DNA of 64,000 nt from Novibacillus thermophilus (lineage in GTDB: Bacteria; Bacillota; Bacilli; Thermoactinomycetales; Novibacillaceae), in contig NZ_CP019699.1 in the NCBI RefSeq assembly GCF_002005165.1, forward strand, positions 1,798,001 to 1,862,000, in the 5' to 3' direction. Every line of letters starts with the position of its first letter. The first letter of the stretch is position 1. This document shows positions 24,452 to 33,628 of the stretch, piece after piece. The notes under the pieces are model-generated. The model did no database searches and was not told where the DNA came from. It saw only the letters and a program-made list of their open reading frames with translations. Position numbers and translations under genes: made by a program.

Positions 24452-25216
24452 ATGAAGATTGTGCTGGACACTCTGTGTAAAACATACCGCACCCCTTCTG
24501 GAGAATTGCCGGCTTTAAACGGTGTCAGCCTGACAGTAAAAGAAGGTGAATTTGTGAGTCTCATCGGGCCGAGCGGGTGCGGCAAGAGTACGCTGTTTAA
24601 CATCGTGAGCGGTCTGGAGCACCCTGACCGCGGCACGGTAAAAAAAGATGGAGAAGACATCACGGGAGAGACCGGACACGTCAGTTACATGATGCAGAAG
24701 GACTGTCTCTTTCCTTGGCGGACAATCCTCGACAACGCTGTGGTCGGAGCGGAAGTGCGGGGAGCTTCTCGCAAGGAGGCACGGGAGAGAGCGCGGGAAC
24801 TGCTGTCTGCCTTCGGTTTGGAACAGTTTGCCGACGCATACCCTGTCCGTCTGTCCGGTGGGATGCGGCAGCGCGCTGCGCTGTTGCGAACCGTGATGAT
24901 GGAGCGCGATGTGTGGCTGCTGGATGAGCCGTTCGGCGCCCTCGACGCGTTGACGCGCGACCGCATGCAAGATTGGCTGTTGGGTATATGGGATCAGTTC
25001 AATCGTTCTATTTTGTTTATCACGCACAGTATCGACGAGGCGATCTACCTGTCCGACCGGGTGTACGTGCTGTCATCCCGTCCGGCCACTGTAACGGCTG
25101 AATGGTCGATTGAGTTGCCGCGCCCCCGGGGGCGCAAACTGGTCACGGACGAACGCTTTCTTTACTACAAGGAGCAGCTGTTGACAGAACTGAATCAAAA
25201 CGAAAACCCCCGCTGA
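24452..25216 (+). CDS. thiZ: Thiamine-precursor ABC transporter ATPase
   Basis: The 254-residue protein has Walker A GPSGCGKST, signature LSGGMRQRAALLRT, Walker B VWLLDEPFGALD and the ITHSIDEA switch. It belongs to the SsuB/TauB/ThiZ group. It follows thiY by two bases and ends the operon at a strong terminator. Confidence 0.9.
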   Translation: MKIVLDTLCKTYRTPSGELPALNGVSLTVKEGEFVSLIGPSGCGKSTLFNIVSGLEHPDRGTVKKDGEDITGETGHVSYMMQKDCLFPWRTILDNAVVGAEVRGASRKEARERARELLSAFGLEQFADAYPVRLSGGMRQRAALLRTVMMERDVWLLDEPFGALDALTRDRMQDWLLGIWDQFNRSILFITHSIDEAIYLSDRVYVLSSRPATVTAEWSIELPRPRGRKLVTDERFLYYKEQLLTELNQNENPR

Positions 25217-25238
25217 CTTGACGAACGGGGGTTGTTTT
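25203..25238 (+). terminator. Terminator of the thi operon
   Basis: AACCCCCG pairs with CGGGGGTT and is followed by GTTTT. It overlaps the end of thiZ. Confidence 0.85.
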
Positions 25239-25280
25239 ACGTCCACGACGAGGCGACGCCTCACATGACTCAGCAATCGT

Positions 25281-26674
25281 TTAATTTTCACGAGCAGGTA
25301 ACGTGAAGGTGACGCGGACACCGGATTGATCCGGCAAGTTGTCAGCTTCAATGTGTCCGCCGTGTAAGTGGACCAGTTCGCGGGTGATGGCGAGGCCTAA
25401 ACCCGTTCCCTGTTTAGAGCGGGACTTATCGACTTTGGTGAACCGCTCCCACAAATAGGGGAGCTCTTCCGGCGGAATCGTCGTTCCTCTGTTGACGACA
25501 GTGATTTGGACCGCTTGACCTCCCTGAACGGAACGGGCGCCAATCTCGACCGATTCTCCGGCAGGCGAATGCTGTACGGCATTCCCGATCAAGTTGAGCA
25601 GTATTTGCTGCAAGCGGTCTTCGTCAGCCCAAACGACGAGTGACGGCTTGACATCCGACGTCACGGACAAAGGTTTGTTCTCCAACTGGGGTGATAAGCG
25701 GTCGAGGGTCTCCTCGACTGTCGGCTTTAAGGGAACGAGTTCGCGTTCCAGTTCAATCTTCCCCGACTGCAACCGGGAAAGGTCCAACAGATCGTGAACG
25801 AGACGGCTCAAGCGCTCGACGTCCTTTTGCATGATCGCCGTTACTTTCCCTTTGTCTTTTGCCGGTATTTTGTCCTCTTGTAGCAGTTCGAGAAACCCGG
25901 CCAGCGACGTGAGCGGGACGCGAAATTCGTGGGAGACGTTGGAAACGAATTGTTTGCTGAGTTGATCCAGGCGTTGCTGTTCTTTCATTGTCTCTTCTAC
26001 GCGGTCGACCGCTTGATTGAATGTGGCGGCTAGATCGTCTAGTTCCTCGTACGATTCCATTCGGACGCGTTGTCGAAAATCGCCTTGCACCACTTTGCGC
26101 GCGACGTGTTGTATGTTGCGAATGGGTGTGACCGTGTAGCGAGACGTGCCGTACGAGATTAGGACGCCGAGGAGGATGGCGATCAGGCCGGAGTAGATGA
26201 GGGTCCGGCGCATGTGCGACAACGTTTCGGCGGATTGGCCCATCGGGTTTTTTAGAAGCAGGAGCCGGTTGCGCTCTCCGTCGATGAGGTACAGCTCCAG
26301 TTCCGGCAGACCGAACCAGGTGGCGGACGTCTTACGGAAAAGTTGCTGATCCCGCAACAGACTGTTCCATTCGTCCGGTGTGAAAGACAGGTTCTCGGCA
26401 GCCGAAGGGGGAGTTCATACAGTTCTATTCCGGCCAACTGCAACGTGTTGATCAAAATGGAACGCTCGGAGCGAATGACCCACCCCGATTCTCCAGGGAC
26501 GACCACGCGGCGGGCGACGGCAGAGACGTTGTCCACGAGGCGGGACGACTCTTGCTCGACGAGGAACAGCCGAAAAAACGTATCGGCGGCAAACCCGATG
26601 GCCAGCACAGCGATGAGCACGACGATCGTGTGGGAGGTGATGAGGCGGGAAAACAGGGAGTTATACTTCCTCAT
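25281..26674 (-). pseudogene. Sensor histidine kinase, split by a one-base frameshift
   Basis: The N-terminal part (from 26674) has a membrane helix (TIVVLIAVLAIGFAADTFF) and the start of a sensor domain, ending in register at GIELYELP. The rest continues in another frame as SAAENLSFTPDEWNSLLRDQQ. It carries a second helix, HAMP, the H-box NVSHEFRVPLTSL, the N-box LIGNAVQHSP and the G-box GTGLGLAI. The join is at a run of five G on the plus strand (26407-26411); one extra base would restore an LPPS link and a protein of about 464 residues. It overlaps the response regulator by 14 bases. It is either a real inactivation, phase variation or a sequencing error. The intact protein would be a PhoR/ResE-like kinase. 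Confidence 0.85.
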
Positions 26675-27359
26675 CGCGCATCACTTCAAAGGTGTACCCG
26701 CTGCCCCAGACGGTGCGGATGTACCGGTAAGGGGCGGTACGGGATTCTAGTTTTTCTCTCAGCCGCTTGACGTGAGTGTCGACTGTGCGCGTGTCGCCGA
26801 GGTAGGCGTAGTCCCATATTTTACTGAGCAAGTGCTCCCGGCTGATCACTTGTCCCTTGTGTGTTGCCAAGTACAGCAGTAAGTCGAACTCTTTGCGGGT
26901 CAGCGTGACTGGCTGGCCTTTGGCCTTTACCAGGCGCTCGTCGCGGTGGATCGTAAGATTCGGCCAACTCATCACTTTTTTTGATTCCGGTTCCACTCTT
27001 CGCAGGACAGCCCTTATGCGGGCCAACAATTCTCCAGGGCTGAAAGGCTTGGTGATGTAATCGTCACTGCCTAGATTCAACCCTTTAATCTTGTCTTCCA
27101 CTTCTCCTTTCGCGGTCAGCATGATGACGGGCGTCGATCCGCGGAGGCGTATCCGCTCCAGCACTTCCCAACCGTCTAGATCGGGGAGCATAATATCCAG
27201 TAGCACGAGGTCAGGGGTCATTTGTTCAAACAAATCCATTCCTTCTCTGCCGGAAAATGCCGAGCTGACCCGGTAAGTTTCACTTTCTAGCGTATATTTG
27301 AGCATTTCCTGAATGTGTTGGTCATCTTCGATCACGAGAATGTGCGCTTGCAACGGCAA
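26661..27359 (-). CDS. OmpR/PhoB-family response regulator
   Basis: The 232-residue protein has a receiver domain (ILVIEDDQHIQEML, phosphoacceptor Asp in DLVLLDIMLPDLDGWEVL, LTAKGE, Lys in YITKPFSPGELLARI) and a winged-helix DNA-binding domain (LTRKEFDLLLYLATHKGQVISREHLL, DTRTVDTHVKRLREKL). The partner kinase gene overlaps its end and is frameshifted in this sequence. The target genes are unknown. Confidence 0.93.
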   Translation of the reverse strand: MPLQAHILVIEDDQHIQEMLKYTLESETYRVSSAFSGREGMDLFEQMTPDLVLLDIMLPDLDGWEVLERIRLRGSTPVIMLTAKGEVEDKIKGLNLGSDDYITKPFSPGELLARIRAVLRRVEPESKKVMSWPNLTIHRDERLVKAKGQPVTLTRKEFDLLLYLATHKGQVISREHLLSKIWDYAYLGDTRTVDTHVKRLREKLESRTAPYRYIRTVWGSGYTFEVMRDEEV

Positions 27360-27568
27360 GTCCCCTCCTCTACTCGATCATACCACGGTTTGTTCGATCG
27401 GTTAAAGTGGTTCGGTGGTACCTGAACGGGAGAGAAGGGCATGGGAACGAGAAGCGTGAAAATAGGTCCTAATTCCTAAAGGGAAACAATTGTGATAAGA
27501 AGAAATATTTCATATACAACCTCTCAATGTGCAGGGGATTGTAAAACTGAGTTAAAGGAGTTGGAAGC

Positions 27569-29857
27569 ATGCAAAAGTGGTTGCCCCGTGTGGCCTTAGC
27601 TGTTTTACTCGTCTTTTCGTTCACCTTGCCAACGGTAGAAGATTCTGTTCAGGCGACAACGGGGAATGGGGAAGGGCCAGAACCTGTTGACATCGGCCCG
27701 AAGTTGCGGAGTGAAGAACTAGAGGAGATAGAGATCGATTCATCGTCTGTTCCGCTGCGGACATTTAGCGAAGCAGCGTTACAGACGTACGAACCGACAC
27801 CGGGAACAGAGCGCTTCTTCCTGTCCTTAGACGATACGCAAGGATACTACTTTAAAGATTACACACTGCGGGCCGTCGGGGAATACGCAGAGATCTGGGT
27901 GGCGAATGACCGCGATTTCCCTCAGGAAGAGCGGAACGACTCTGTCGAGATTACGGACGAACAGGTGGCATACATCCTGTCCGAGTTCGACACGAACATT
28001 TACGGAAAAGTGACAGAGTTTTTCGGTATGCCGAATTCGCACAACGGAGAAAACCAGCATCAACTCATAACGGACACGTTCGGTGAAGATTACTATGTCA
28101 GTTCAGACGGCAGTGACCGGAACATCATTCTTGTCGACAACGTGCGGGACGCAAATTTCTACGATCCGGAATTTCCGAGTTACATTGCCGGATTTTACTC
28201 TCCGGTGTTCGAGATGTACACAGATCGCAATATTATCACGATCGATGCGTACGATTGGGAGAACCGAGTTGGACCGGATGCCGCTAGACCGCATCTGTAC
28301 GAAGGAACGGTTGCCCACGAATACCAGCATCTCATCCACGACGACAACGATTCTGACGAAGAAACATGGATCAACGAAGGGATGTCCGACTTCGCAGAAT
28401 TTCTCGTCGGGTACGGCCACCCTGACAGTCACGTGGACTTCTTCCGCGACCATCCGGAGAACTCTCTAGTCGCCTGGGAAGATCAAGGGCCGTATGAAAT
28501 ACTGGCTGACTACGGCATCGCGTACTTATTTCAACTCTATCTAAACGATCACTACGGCGGCAGCGAGTTCATCCAAGCCTTGGCAACCAATGAGAAGAAC
28601 GGGATCGAAGGAGTGAACGACACGCTGCAGGCGTTTGGGTACGAAGTGACGTTTGAAGATGTGTACCGCGATTTCCAGACGGCCCTCGTCATTGACGCCG
28701 AAGACGGCGAAAACGAGAAGTACGGGTTTAAGAGTATCGACTTTACGATTAACGTCGATACAGAAGAAGCGTACAACACGCCCGGCGCTCCGGCGTGGGG
28801 TACCGACTTTGTCAAGCTCGAACGCAAAGATGTCCAAAGTTTATTTTTTGACGGAATTGATTTTCTGCCCACTGAATGGACGGTTGCCGACGATCCTGAA
28901 AATGCGGACAATGACGTGTTTTGGGGTGGAGCGGGTTCCCTTGCGAACCACTTCATGATTAAGGCCTTTGATTTAAGCGGAGTGGAAGGCGCCGAATTGA
29001 CATTCGACACGTGGTACGAGATCGAAGAGGCGTGGGATTACGGTTTTGTGCAAGTGTCGACGGACGGAGGAGAGACGTGGACGTCCCTCGCCAACGAGAA
29101 CACCCGGTCTGACCTCGATCCGAATGCCCATCCCAACGTCGTGGAAAATGTGCCCGGATTTACCGGTTCTTCTGGAGGATGGACGACCCAGACGTTTGAT
29201 TTAAGCGCCTACGACGGGCAGCAAATCCTTCTCGCTTTCCGTTACGTCACCGACTGGGCTTCAGAAGAGGCTGGCTGGTATGTGGACAACATCCGTATAG
29301 ATGCGGTTGGATATGAGAACGACGGCGGAAATCTCGACGATTTTCAAGGGTTGAACGAGGTGGTGGGGCGCTATGTCGACTACCTGGTGACGTTTATACA
29401 GGAGAAACCGCAAGGGAATCACGCTGTCATCCACGTCGACCCGTTTAACATGACGAGTGACGAGGAAAAAGAACTGGAATCGTTCACCCAGCTCAACCCT
29501 GGTGACGAGCTGGTGATGACCGTGACGTACGGTGCGCCGCAGGGAGATCTCGCCTACGCCGATTACGAATATGACGTGCGTTATCACCCCCACAGTGTTT
29601 CGGAGCTTCAAGTACTAGTGGAGCACTTTAACGAGGAAGGAGCCTTTCGTAACGACGGCGCCGTCCGCTCTTTGCTGGTCCATTTAATGGCAGTGGACCG
29701 CTTTGAACGGCAAGGGGATGCTGACAAGGTTGTGAAACACATGCAAAACTTTAAACAGTTGCTCGGGCACCAAGGGGAAAACGGGCTCATTTCAGCGGAA
29801 GCGCTCGACGTCCTGCAGAGCGGTGCGGACACTGTCATAGCCAAGTGGCAGGAGTAA
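27569..29857 (+). CDS. Secreted M6-type metalloprotease (immune inhibitor A-like) with FIMAH domain
   Basis: The 762-residue protein has a signal peptide (VALAVLLVFSFTLPTVEDSVQA). The zinc motif HEYQH is at 250-254 with a downstream glutamate in WINEGMSDFAEF, as in gluzincin/M6-like peptidases. The MAM-like jellyroll (about 430-590, with LTFDTWYEIEEAWDYGFVQVS and GWYVDNIRIDAV) resembles the immune inhibitor A C-terminal domain. The last 75 residues are a FIMAH domain closely like the one in the PIG-L protein at 2895-5669. It begins about 200 bp from the divergent two-component genes, which might control it. It is probably released to degrade extracellular protein. Confidence 0.87.
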   Translation: MQKWLPRVALAVLLVFSFTLPTVEDSVQATTGNGEGPEPVDIGPKLRSEELEEIEIDSSSVPLRTFSEAALQTYEPTPGTERFFLSLDDTQGYYFKDYTLRAVGEYAEIWVANDRDFPQEERNDSVEITDEQVAYILSEFDTNIYGKVTEFFGMPNSHNGENQHQLITDTFGEDYYVSSDGSDRNIILVDNVRDANFYDPEFPSYIAGFYSPVFEMYTDRNIITIDAYDWENRVGPDAARPHLYEGTVAHEYQHLIHDDNDSDEETWINEGMSDFAEFLVGYGHPDSHVDFFRDHPENSLVAWEDQGPYEILADYGIAYLFQLYLNDHYGGSEFIQALATNEKNGIEGVNDTLQAFGYEVTFEDVYRDFQTALVIDAEDGENEKYGFKSIDFTINVDTEEAYNTPGAPAWGTDFVKLERKDVQSLFFDGIDFLPTEWTVADDPENADNDVFWGGAGSLANHFMIKAFDLSGVEGAELTFDTWYEIEEAWDYGFVQVSTDGGETWTSLANENTRSDLDPNAHPNVVENVPGFTGSSGGWTTQTFDLSAYDGQQILLAFRYVTDWASEEAGWYVDNIRIDAVGYENDGGNLDDFQGLNEVVGRYVDYLVTFIQEKPQGNHAVIHVDPFNMTSDEEKELESFTQLNPGDELVMTVTYGAPQGDLAYADYEYDVRYHPHSVSELQVLVEHFNEEGAFRNDGAVRSLLVHLMAVDRFERQGDADKVVKHMQNFKQLLGHQGENGLISAEALDVLQSGADTVIAKWQE

Positions 29858-29863
29858 AATGCA

Positions 29864-29906
29864 ACACCCCCGTGGCAAGTTTGCGTTTGCCACGGGGGTT
29901 TGATGA
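29864..29906. terminator. Bidirectional terminator
   Basis: AACACCCCCGTGGCAA pairs with TTGCCACGGGGGTT. It lies between the M6 protease gene and the convergent opp operon. Confidence 0.85.
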
Positions 29907-29915
29907 TGCGGGGAC

Positions 29916-31850
29916 TTAAGATTTCATTTTCGGGTCCAGAGTGTCCCGCAGGCCGTCACCGAACAGATTAAAACCGAGTACCAGCAACATGATGCACAAG
30001 CCGGGGAATACGACCGTCCATGGAGCTGTCTGAATATACTGCCGAGCATCTGCCAGCATGCGGCCCCATTCCGGTGAAGGAGGTTGCGCGCCGAGACCGA
30101 GGAATCCCAATGCTGCTGCTTCTAAAATGGCCGTCCCGAAACTGAGGGACGCCTGGACAATGACGGGTGCCAGACTGTTCGGCAGAATGTGGTGTAACAT
30201 GATGCGTCCGTGTCCCATCCCTTGAGCTTTTGCTCCGGTAATGTACTCTTCCTCTTTTACGCTGAGCACCTTGGAACGCACTAATCGCCCGAATGTGGGC
30301 ACATTGATTACGGCGACAGCCAACATGGCGTTTTCAAGTGACGGCCCGAGGATCGCCACGATCGCGATGGCCAGTAAAATACTTGGGAATGCGAGCATGA
30401 TGTCAAACAGGCGGGAGATGGTCATATCGACCCAACGTCCGAAGTATCCAGCGATCAACCCGAGCAGTGTCCCGCAGACGATGGCGCTGAACACGGAAAC
30501 AAAACCGATGTATATGGAAATTCGAGCCCCGTACACGACACGGGTAAAGATGTCCCGCCCAAAATGGTCCGTGCCGAACCACGCAGCCTCGGAAGGGCTT
30601 GTCAACCGTTCAGCCACGTGCTGCTGGGTCGGTTCGTATGTCGTCATGAAGGGGGCCAGCAATCCGACGCTGACAAAACTGACAATAATGAGTAATCCGA
30701 GGATGGCCATTTTGTTTCTTTTCAAGTTTCTGAAGCTCTCCCGCCACGGGTTGTCAGGTGCCATCCCATCTGTTCCCCGTGGGGAATTGGTTGGAGAGAT
30801 CGAGTGATGTCGGTTGACACTGGGAGGCGGCAACACAATCACCCCTTGCTCATAGCGGATTCTCGGGTCCAAATAGGCGTAGAGTAAATCCACGATAAAA
30901 TTGATGATCACAAACATGAAGGCGATGACGAGTACACCCGATTGAATCACCGGGTAGTCCCTGTAGCCGATCGCTTCGTAAATGTAGCGCCCGATACCGG
31001 GCCAACTGAAGATCGTTTCCGTCAACAGTGCTCCGCCGAGCAAGGTTCCCGCTTGCAAACCGATGACAGTGAGTACGGGAATCATGGCATTTCTCAGCCC
31101 GTGTTTGTAAATGATGAAAAACGGTCGCACGCCTTTCGCCTGTGCCGTTCGCACAAAGTCGGATCGCAACACTTCTAACATACTGGAACGGGTCATCCTG
31201 GCGATCACAGCCATGGGGATCGTCGCCAGGGCCGTCGCTGGCAAAACTAAGTGACGGAGGACGTCTTTTACATGATCCCAATTTCCCGCGAGCACGGCAT
31301 CCACGACATACAGATACGTGATGGGCTCCACCGGATTTCGCGGATCATCCCTTCCAAAAGCGGGGAGCCAACCTAACTCTTGGGAGAACAGCCACTGCTG
31401 CATTAAACCAAGCCAGAAGATCGGCATGGACACGCCAATCAAGGCCATGAGCATAACCGCATAATCAAAGATGGAATTGTGTTTCCAGGCGCTGACAATC
31501 CCTGCATTGATTCCGACAACGGTGGCAATGAGCATGGCGGAAACTGTGAGTTCCAACGTTGCCATGAAGTACGGGACAATCTCTGTGGAGATTGGTGCTT
31601 TCGTACGCAATGATTCCCCTAGGTTCCCTTGCAGCAAATCTTTTACATAAATCGCGTACTGCACCGGGTACGGCTTGTTTAAGCCGAGGCGTTTCTCCAA
31701 TGCGGCCACTGTTTCCGGACGCGCCTGATCTCCTAAGATCGTTTGCGCCGGATTTCCCGGAATGAGGTGAACGATGGAAAACGTCATGATTGTCATCCCG
31801 ATGAGGACGGGGATTAAAATAAGGGTGCGTCGAATGACATACGAAAGCAC
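29916..31850 (-). CDS. Fused oligopeptide ABC permease (DppB-DppC in one chain)
   Basis: The 644-residue protein holds two complete permeases. Residues 1 to about 334 are DppB/AppB-like (IRRTLILIPVLIGMTIMTF, VIARMTRSSMLEVLRSDFVRTAQAKG, ending LLYAYLDPRIRYE). The rest is DppC/AppC-like (KMAILGLLIIVSFVSVGLL, WFGTDHFGRDIFTRVVYGAR, SPEWGRMLADAR, ending GDGLRDTLDPK). They are joined by about 45 polar residues. Right after the normal DppB end lies a CAA codon (30848-30846) followed by GGGGTGATTGTG. A single C-to-T difference would give a TAA stop with a ribosome-binding-site-like run and a start behind it. It probably still forms the membrane pore for peptide uptake with the two ATPases and binding protein. 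Confidence 0.85.
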   Translation of the reverse strand: MLSYVIRRTLILIPVLIGMTIMTFSIVHLIPGNPAQTILGDQARPETVAALEKRLGLNKPYPVQYAIYVKDLLQGNLGESLRTKAPISTEIVPYFMATLELTVSAMLIATVVGINAGIVSAWKHNSIFDYAVMLMALIGVSMPIFWLGLMQQWLFSQELGWLPAFGRDDPRNPVEPITYLYVVDAVLAGNWDHVKDVLRHLVLPATALATIPMAVIARMTRSSMLEVLRSDFVRTAQAKGVRPFFIIYKHGLRNAMIPVLTVIGLQAGTLLGGALLTETIFSWPGIGRYIYEAIGYRDYPVIQSGVLVIAFMFVIINFIVDLLYAYLDPRIRYEQGVIVLPPPSVNRHHSISPTNSPRGTDGMAPDNPWRESFRNLKRNKMAILGLLIIVSFVSVGLLAPFMTTYEPTQQHVAERLTSPSEAAWFGTDHFGRDIFTRVVYGARISIYIGFVSVFSAIVCGTLLGLIAGYFGRWVDMTISRLFDIMLAFPSILLAIAIVAILGPSLENAMLAVAVINVPTFGRLVRSKVLSVKEEEYITGAKAQGMGHGRIMLHHILPNSLAPVIVQASLSFGTAILEAAALGFLGLGAQPPSPEWGRMLADARQYIQTAPWTVVFPGLCIMLLVLGFNLFGDGLRDTLDPKMKS

Positions 31851-31942
31851 GGGTACCCCCTCTTTTCCTCTCTAGTCTGATGGCGAGAGTGAAGAAAGGA
31901 AAGCGGTCAAATGTCGAGTTGCTCTCCTTACGCTTCTTCTGT

Positions 31943-33598
31943 TCAATCGGTTATGTGTACTTTTGTCAACGGTTCGGTTACGGATAGATGGGGAACGTAG
32001 TCTTGGACGCGTTTACTGACCCCCAACGCGGGACGAGTGTGCACAAGGGGAATCATCGCGGCGTCTTCGTGGACGATTTCCTGGGCTCGTGCGTACATCG
32101 CTGCCCGTTCCTTTTCATCGAGCACGGATTGGGCATCTAACAGCAGTTCAGTTAAATCGCGGTTGCGGTACCGGGAGTAATTCGGATCGGGAATGGAATG
32201 CTCGGCCAGCAGGTTGTTCAAGAAATAGTCCGGGTCGCCGTTCACACCCGACCAGCCGATCATGTACACTTCCTGGTTGCCTTGTGTCAGTTCATCTAAA
32301 TACGTCGCCCACTCCATCGTGACAATGTTCGCTGTCAAACCGATTTCAGCAAAATCCGTCTGCAATGCTTCTGCCGCTCTGTTTGGATCGGGCATGTAAG
32401 GGCGCGGGACGGGCATCGTCCACAAATCAAATGTAAAGCCGTCTGCATATCCGGCCTCAGCCAGTAAATCACGTGCTTTTTCCGGGTCGTATTCGTACGG
32501 CGCTATGTCATCGTTGTACCCGAGGTACGAAGGAGGGAGAGGGTTTTTGGCCGGTTCAGCCAAATCGTTGTAGACCGTTGCAATCAAGTTTTCTTTATTT
32601 ACGGCGTAATTCATCGCCTTCCGCACGAGGGGATCGTTGAACGGCTCCTTTTCCATGTTAAACCCGAGATACCCGATATTGTTCGCATCACGCTGCAACA
32701 GTTCAACGTTCGGATCTCCCTCGACTCGCTCTAGATCGTCGGGGTTCAGGCCGTCGGCGATGTCGACTTCACCTGACTGAAGGGCCGTCAAGCGGGCCGC
32801 GTTATCTGGAATGACTTGGAAAATAACGCGGTCGACGAGCGGGTATCCATCTTGCCAGTAGTTTTCATTCTTCACGAGGGTGATGGCATCATCGCGAACC
32901 CATTCTTCAAATACGAACGGACCGGTGCCGACCGGGTGCTCGACGATGTCCGTCCCGTACGTTTCGAGACTTTTAGGTGAAGCCAAGCCGAAGTAGGACA
33001 TGGCCATGTTCTGTAAAAAGGCCGGAACCGGGCGTTTCAACACGAACTCCACAGTGTGTTCGTCAATTTTGTTGATTTCCTCGATGACGTGAGATTCGTC
33101 GTCTTTCAGTCCGCCGAATTGATTGACATAGCTGCTGTAGATGAATCCTTCTTCAGCGAAATGGTACGGATGTTCCGGGTCAGACCAGCGTTCAAAGTTG
33201 AAAATGACCGCATCGGCGTCAAACGGTGTTCCGTCGTGAAATTCAACTCCTTTCCGCAGGTGAAACGTGTAGCTTAAGCCGTCTTCAGATACGTCCCAAC
33301 TTTCCGCCAGCCCCGGCTCAATCTCAAAAGAGTCCTCAGCAAACCGGGTTAACGTTTCGAACACTTGGACAGTGACGCGGGACGCTTCTCCGTCTGCTGT
33401 GCTGCCGGGATCCAGTGACGATGAATCTGCACCGCGGGCGAAGATCAACGTTCCGCCGCCAGAAGGGGTTGGCCCGCTGTCGCCTCCGGCGTCCTCTGCT
33501 GAAGTTTCAGCAGCGTCGTCGTTTCCTCCTCCGCAGGCCGCAAGAATTAACACCGCGGCCAAAACGAGAGCGACGAATTGACAACTCTGTTTTCTCAC
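31943..33598 (-). CDS. Oligopeptide-binding lipoprotein (SBP family 5)
   Basis: The 551-residue protein has a lipobox (LAAVLILAACGGG, Cys about 22) and a low-complexity linker. The family-5 peptide/nickel-binding fold follows: LDPGSTADGEASRVTVQVFETL, YTFHLRKGVEFHDGTPFDADAVIFNFERW, HPVGTGPFVFEEW and MNYAVNKENLI. It captures peptides for the fused permease. Its gene sits between oppF and the permease in the operon. Confidence 0.92.
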   Translation of the reverse strand: MRKQSCQFVALVLAAVLILAACGGGNDDAAETSAEDAGGDSGPTPSGGGTLIFARGADSSSLDPGSTADGEASRVTVQVFETLTRFAEDSFEIEPGLAESWDVSEDGLSYTFHLRKGVEFHDGTPFDADAVIFNFERWSDPEHPYHFAEEGFIYSSYVNQFGGLKDDESHVIEEINKIDEHTVEFVLKRPVPAFLQNMAMSYFGLASPKSLETYGTDIVEHPVGTGPFVFEEWVRDDAITLVKNENYWQDGYPLVDRVIFQVIPDNAARLTALQSGEVDIADGLNPDDLERVEGDPNVELLQRDANNIGYLGFNMEKEPFNDPLVRKAMNYAVNKENLIATVYNDLAEPAKNPLPPSYLGYNDDIAPYEYDPEKARDLLAEAGYADGFTFDLWTMPVPRPYMPDPNRAAEALQTDFAEIGLTANIVTMEWATYLDELTQGNQEVYMIGWSGVNGDPDYFLNNLLAEHSIPDPNYSRYRNRDLTELLLDAQSVLDEKERAAMYARAQEIVHEDAAMIPLVHTRPALGVSKRVQDYVPHLSVTEPLTKVHITD

Positions 33599-33628
33599 TT
33601 TCGCGTTCCTCCTTAATTGGACGTTTTC

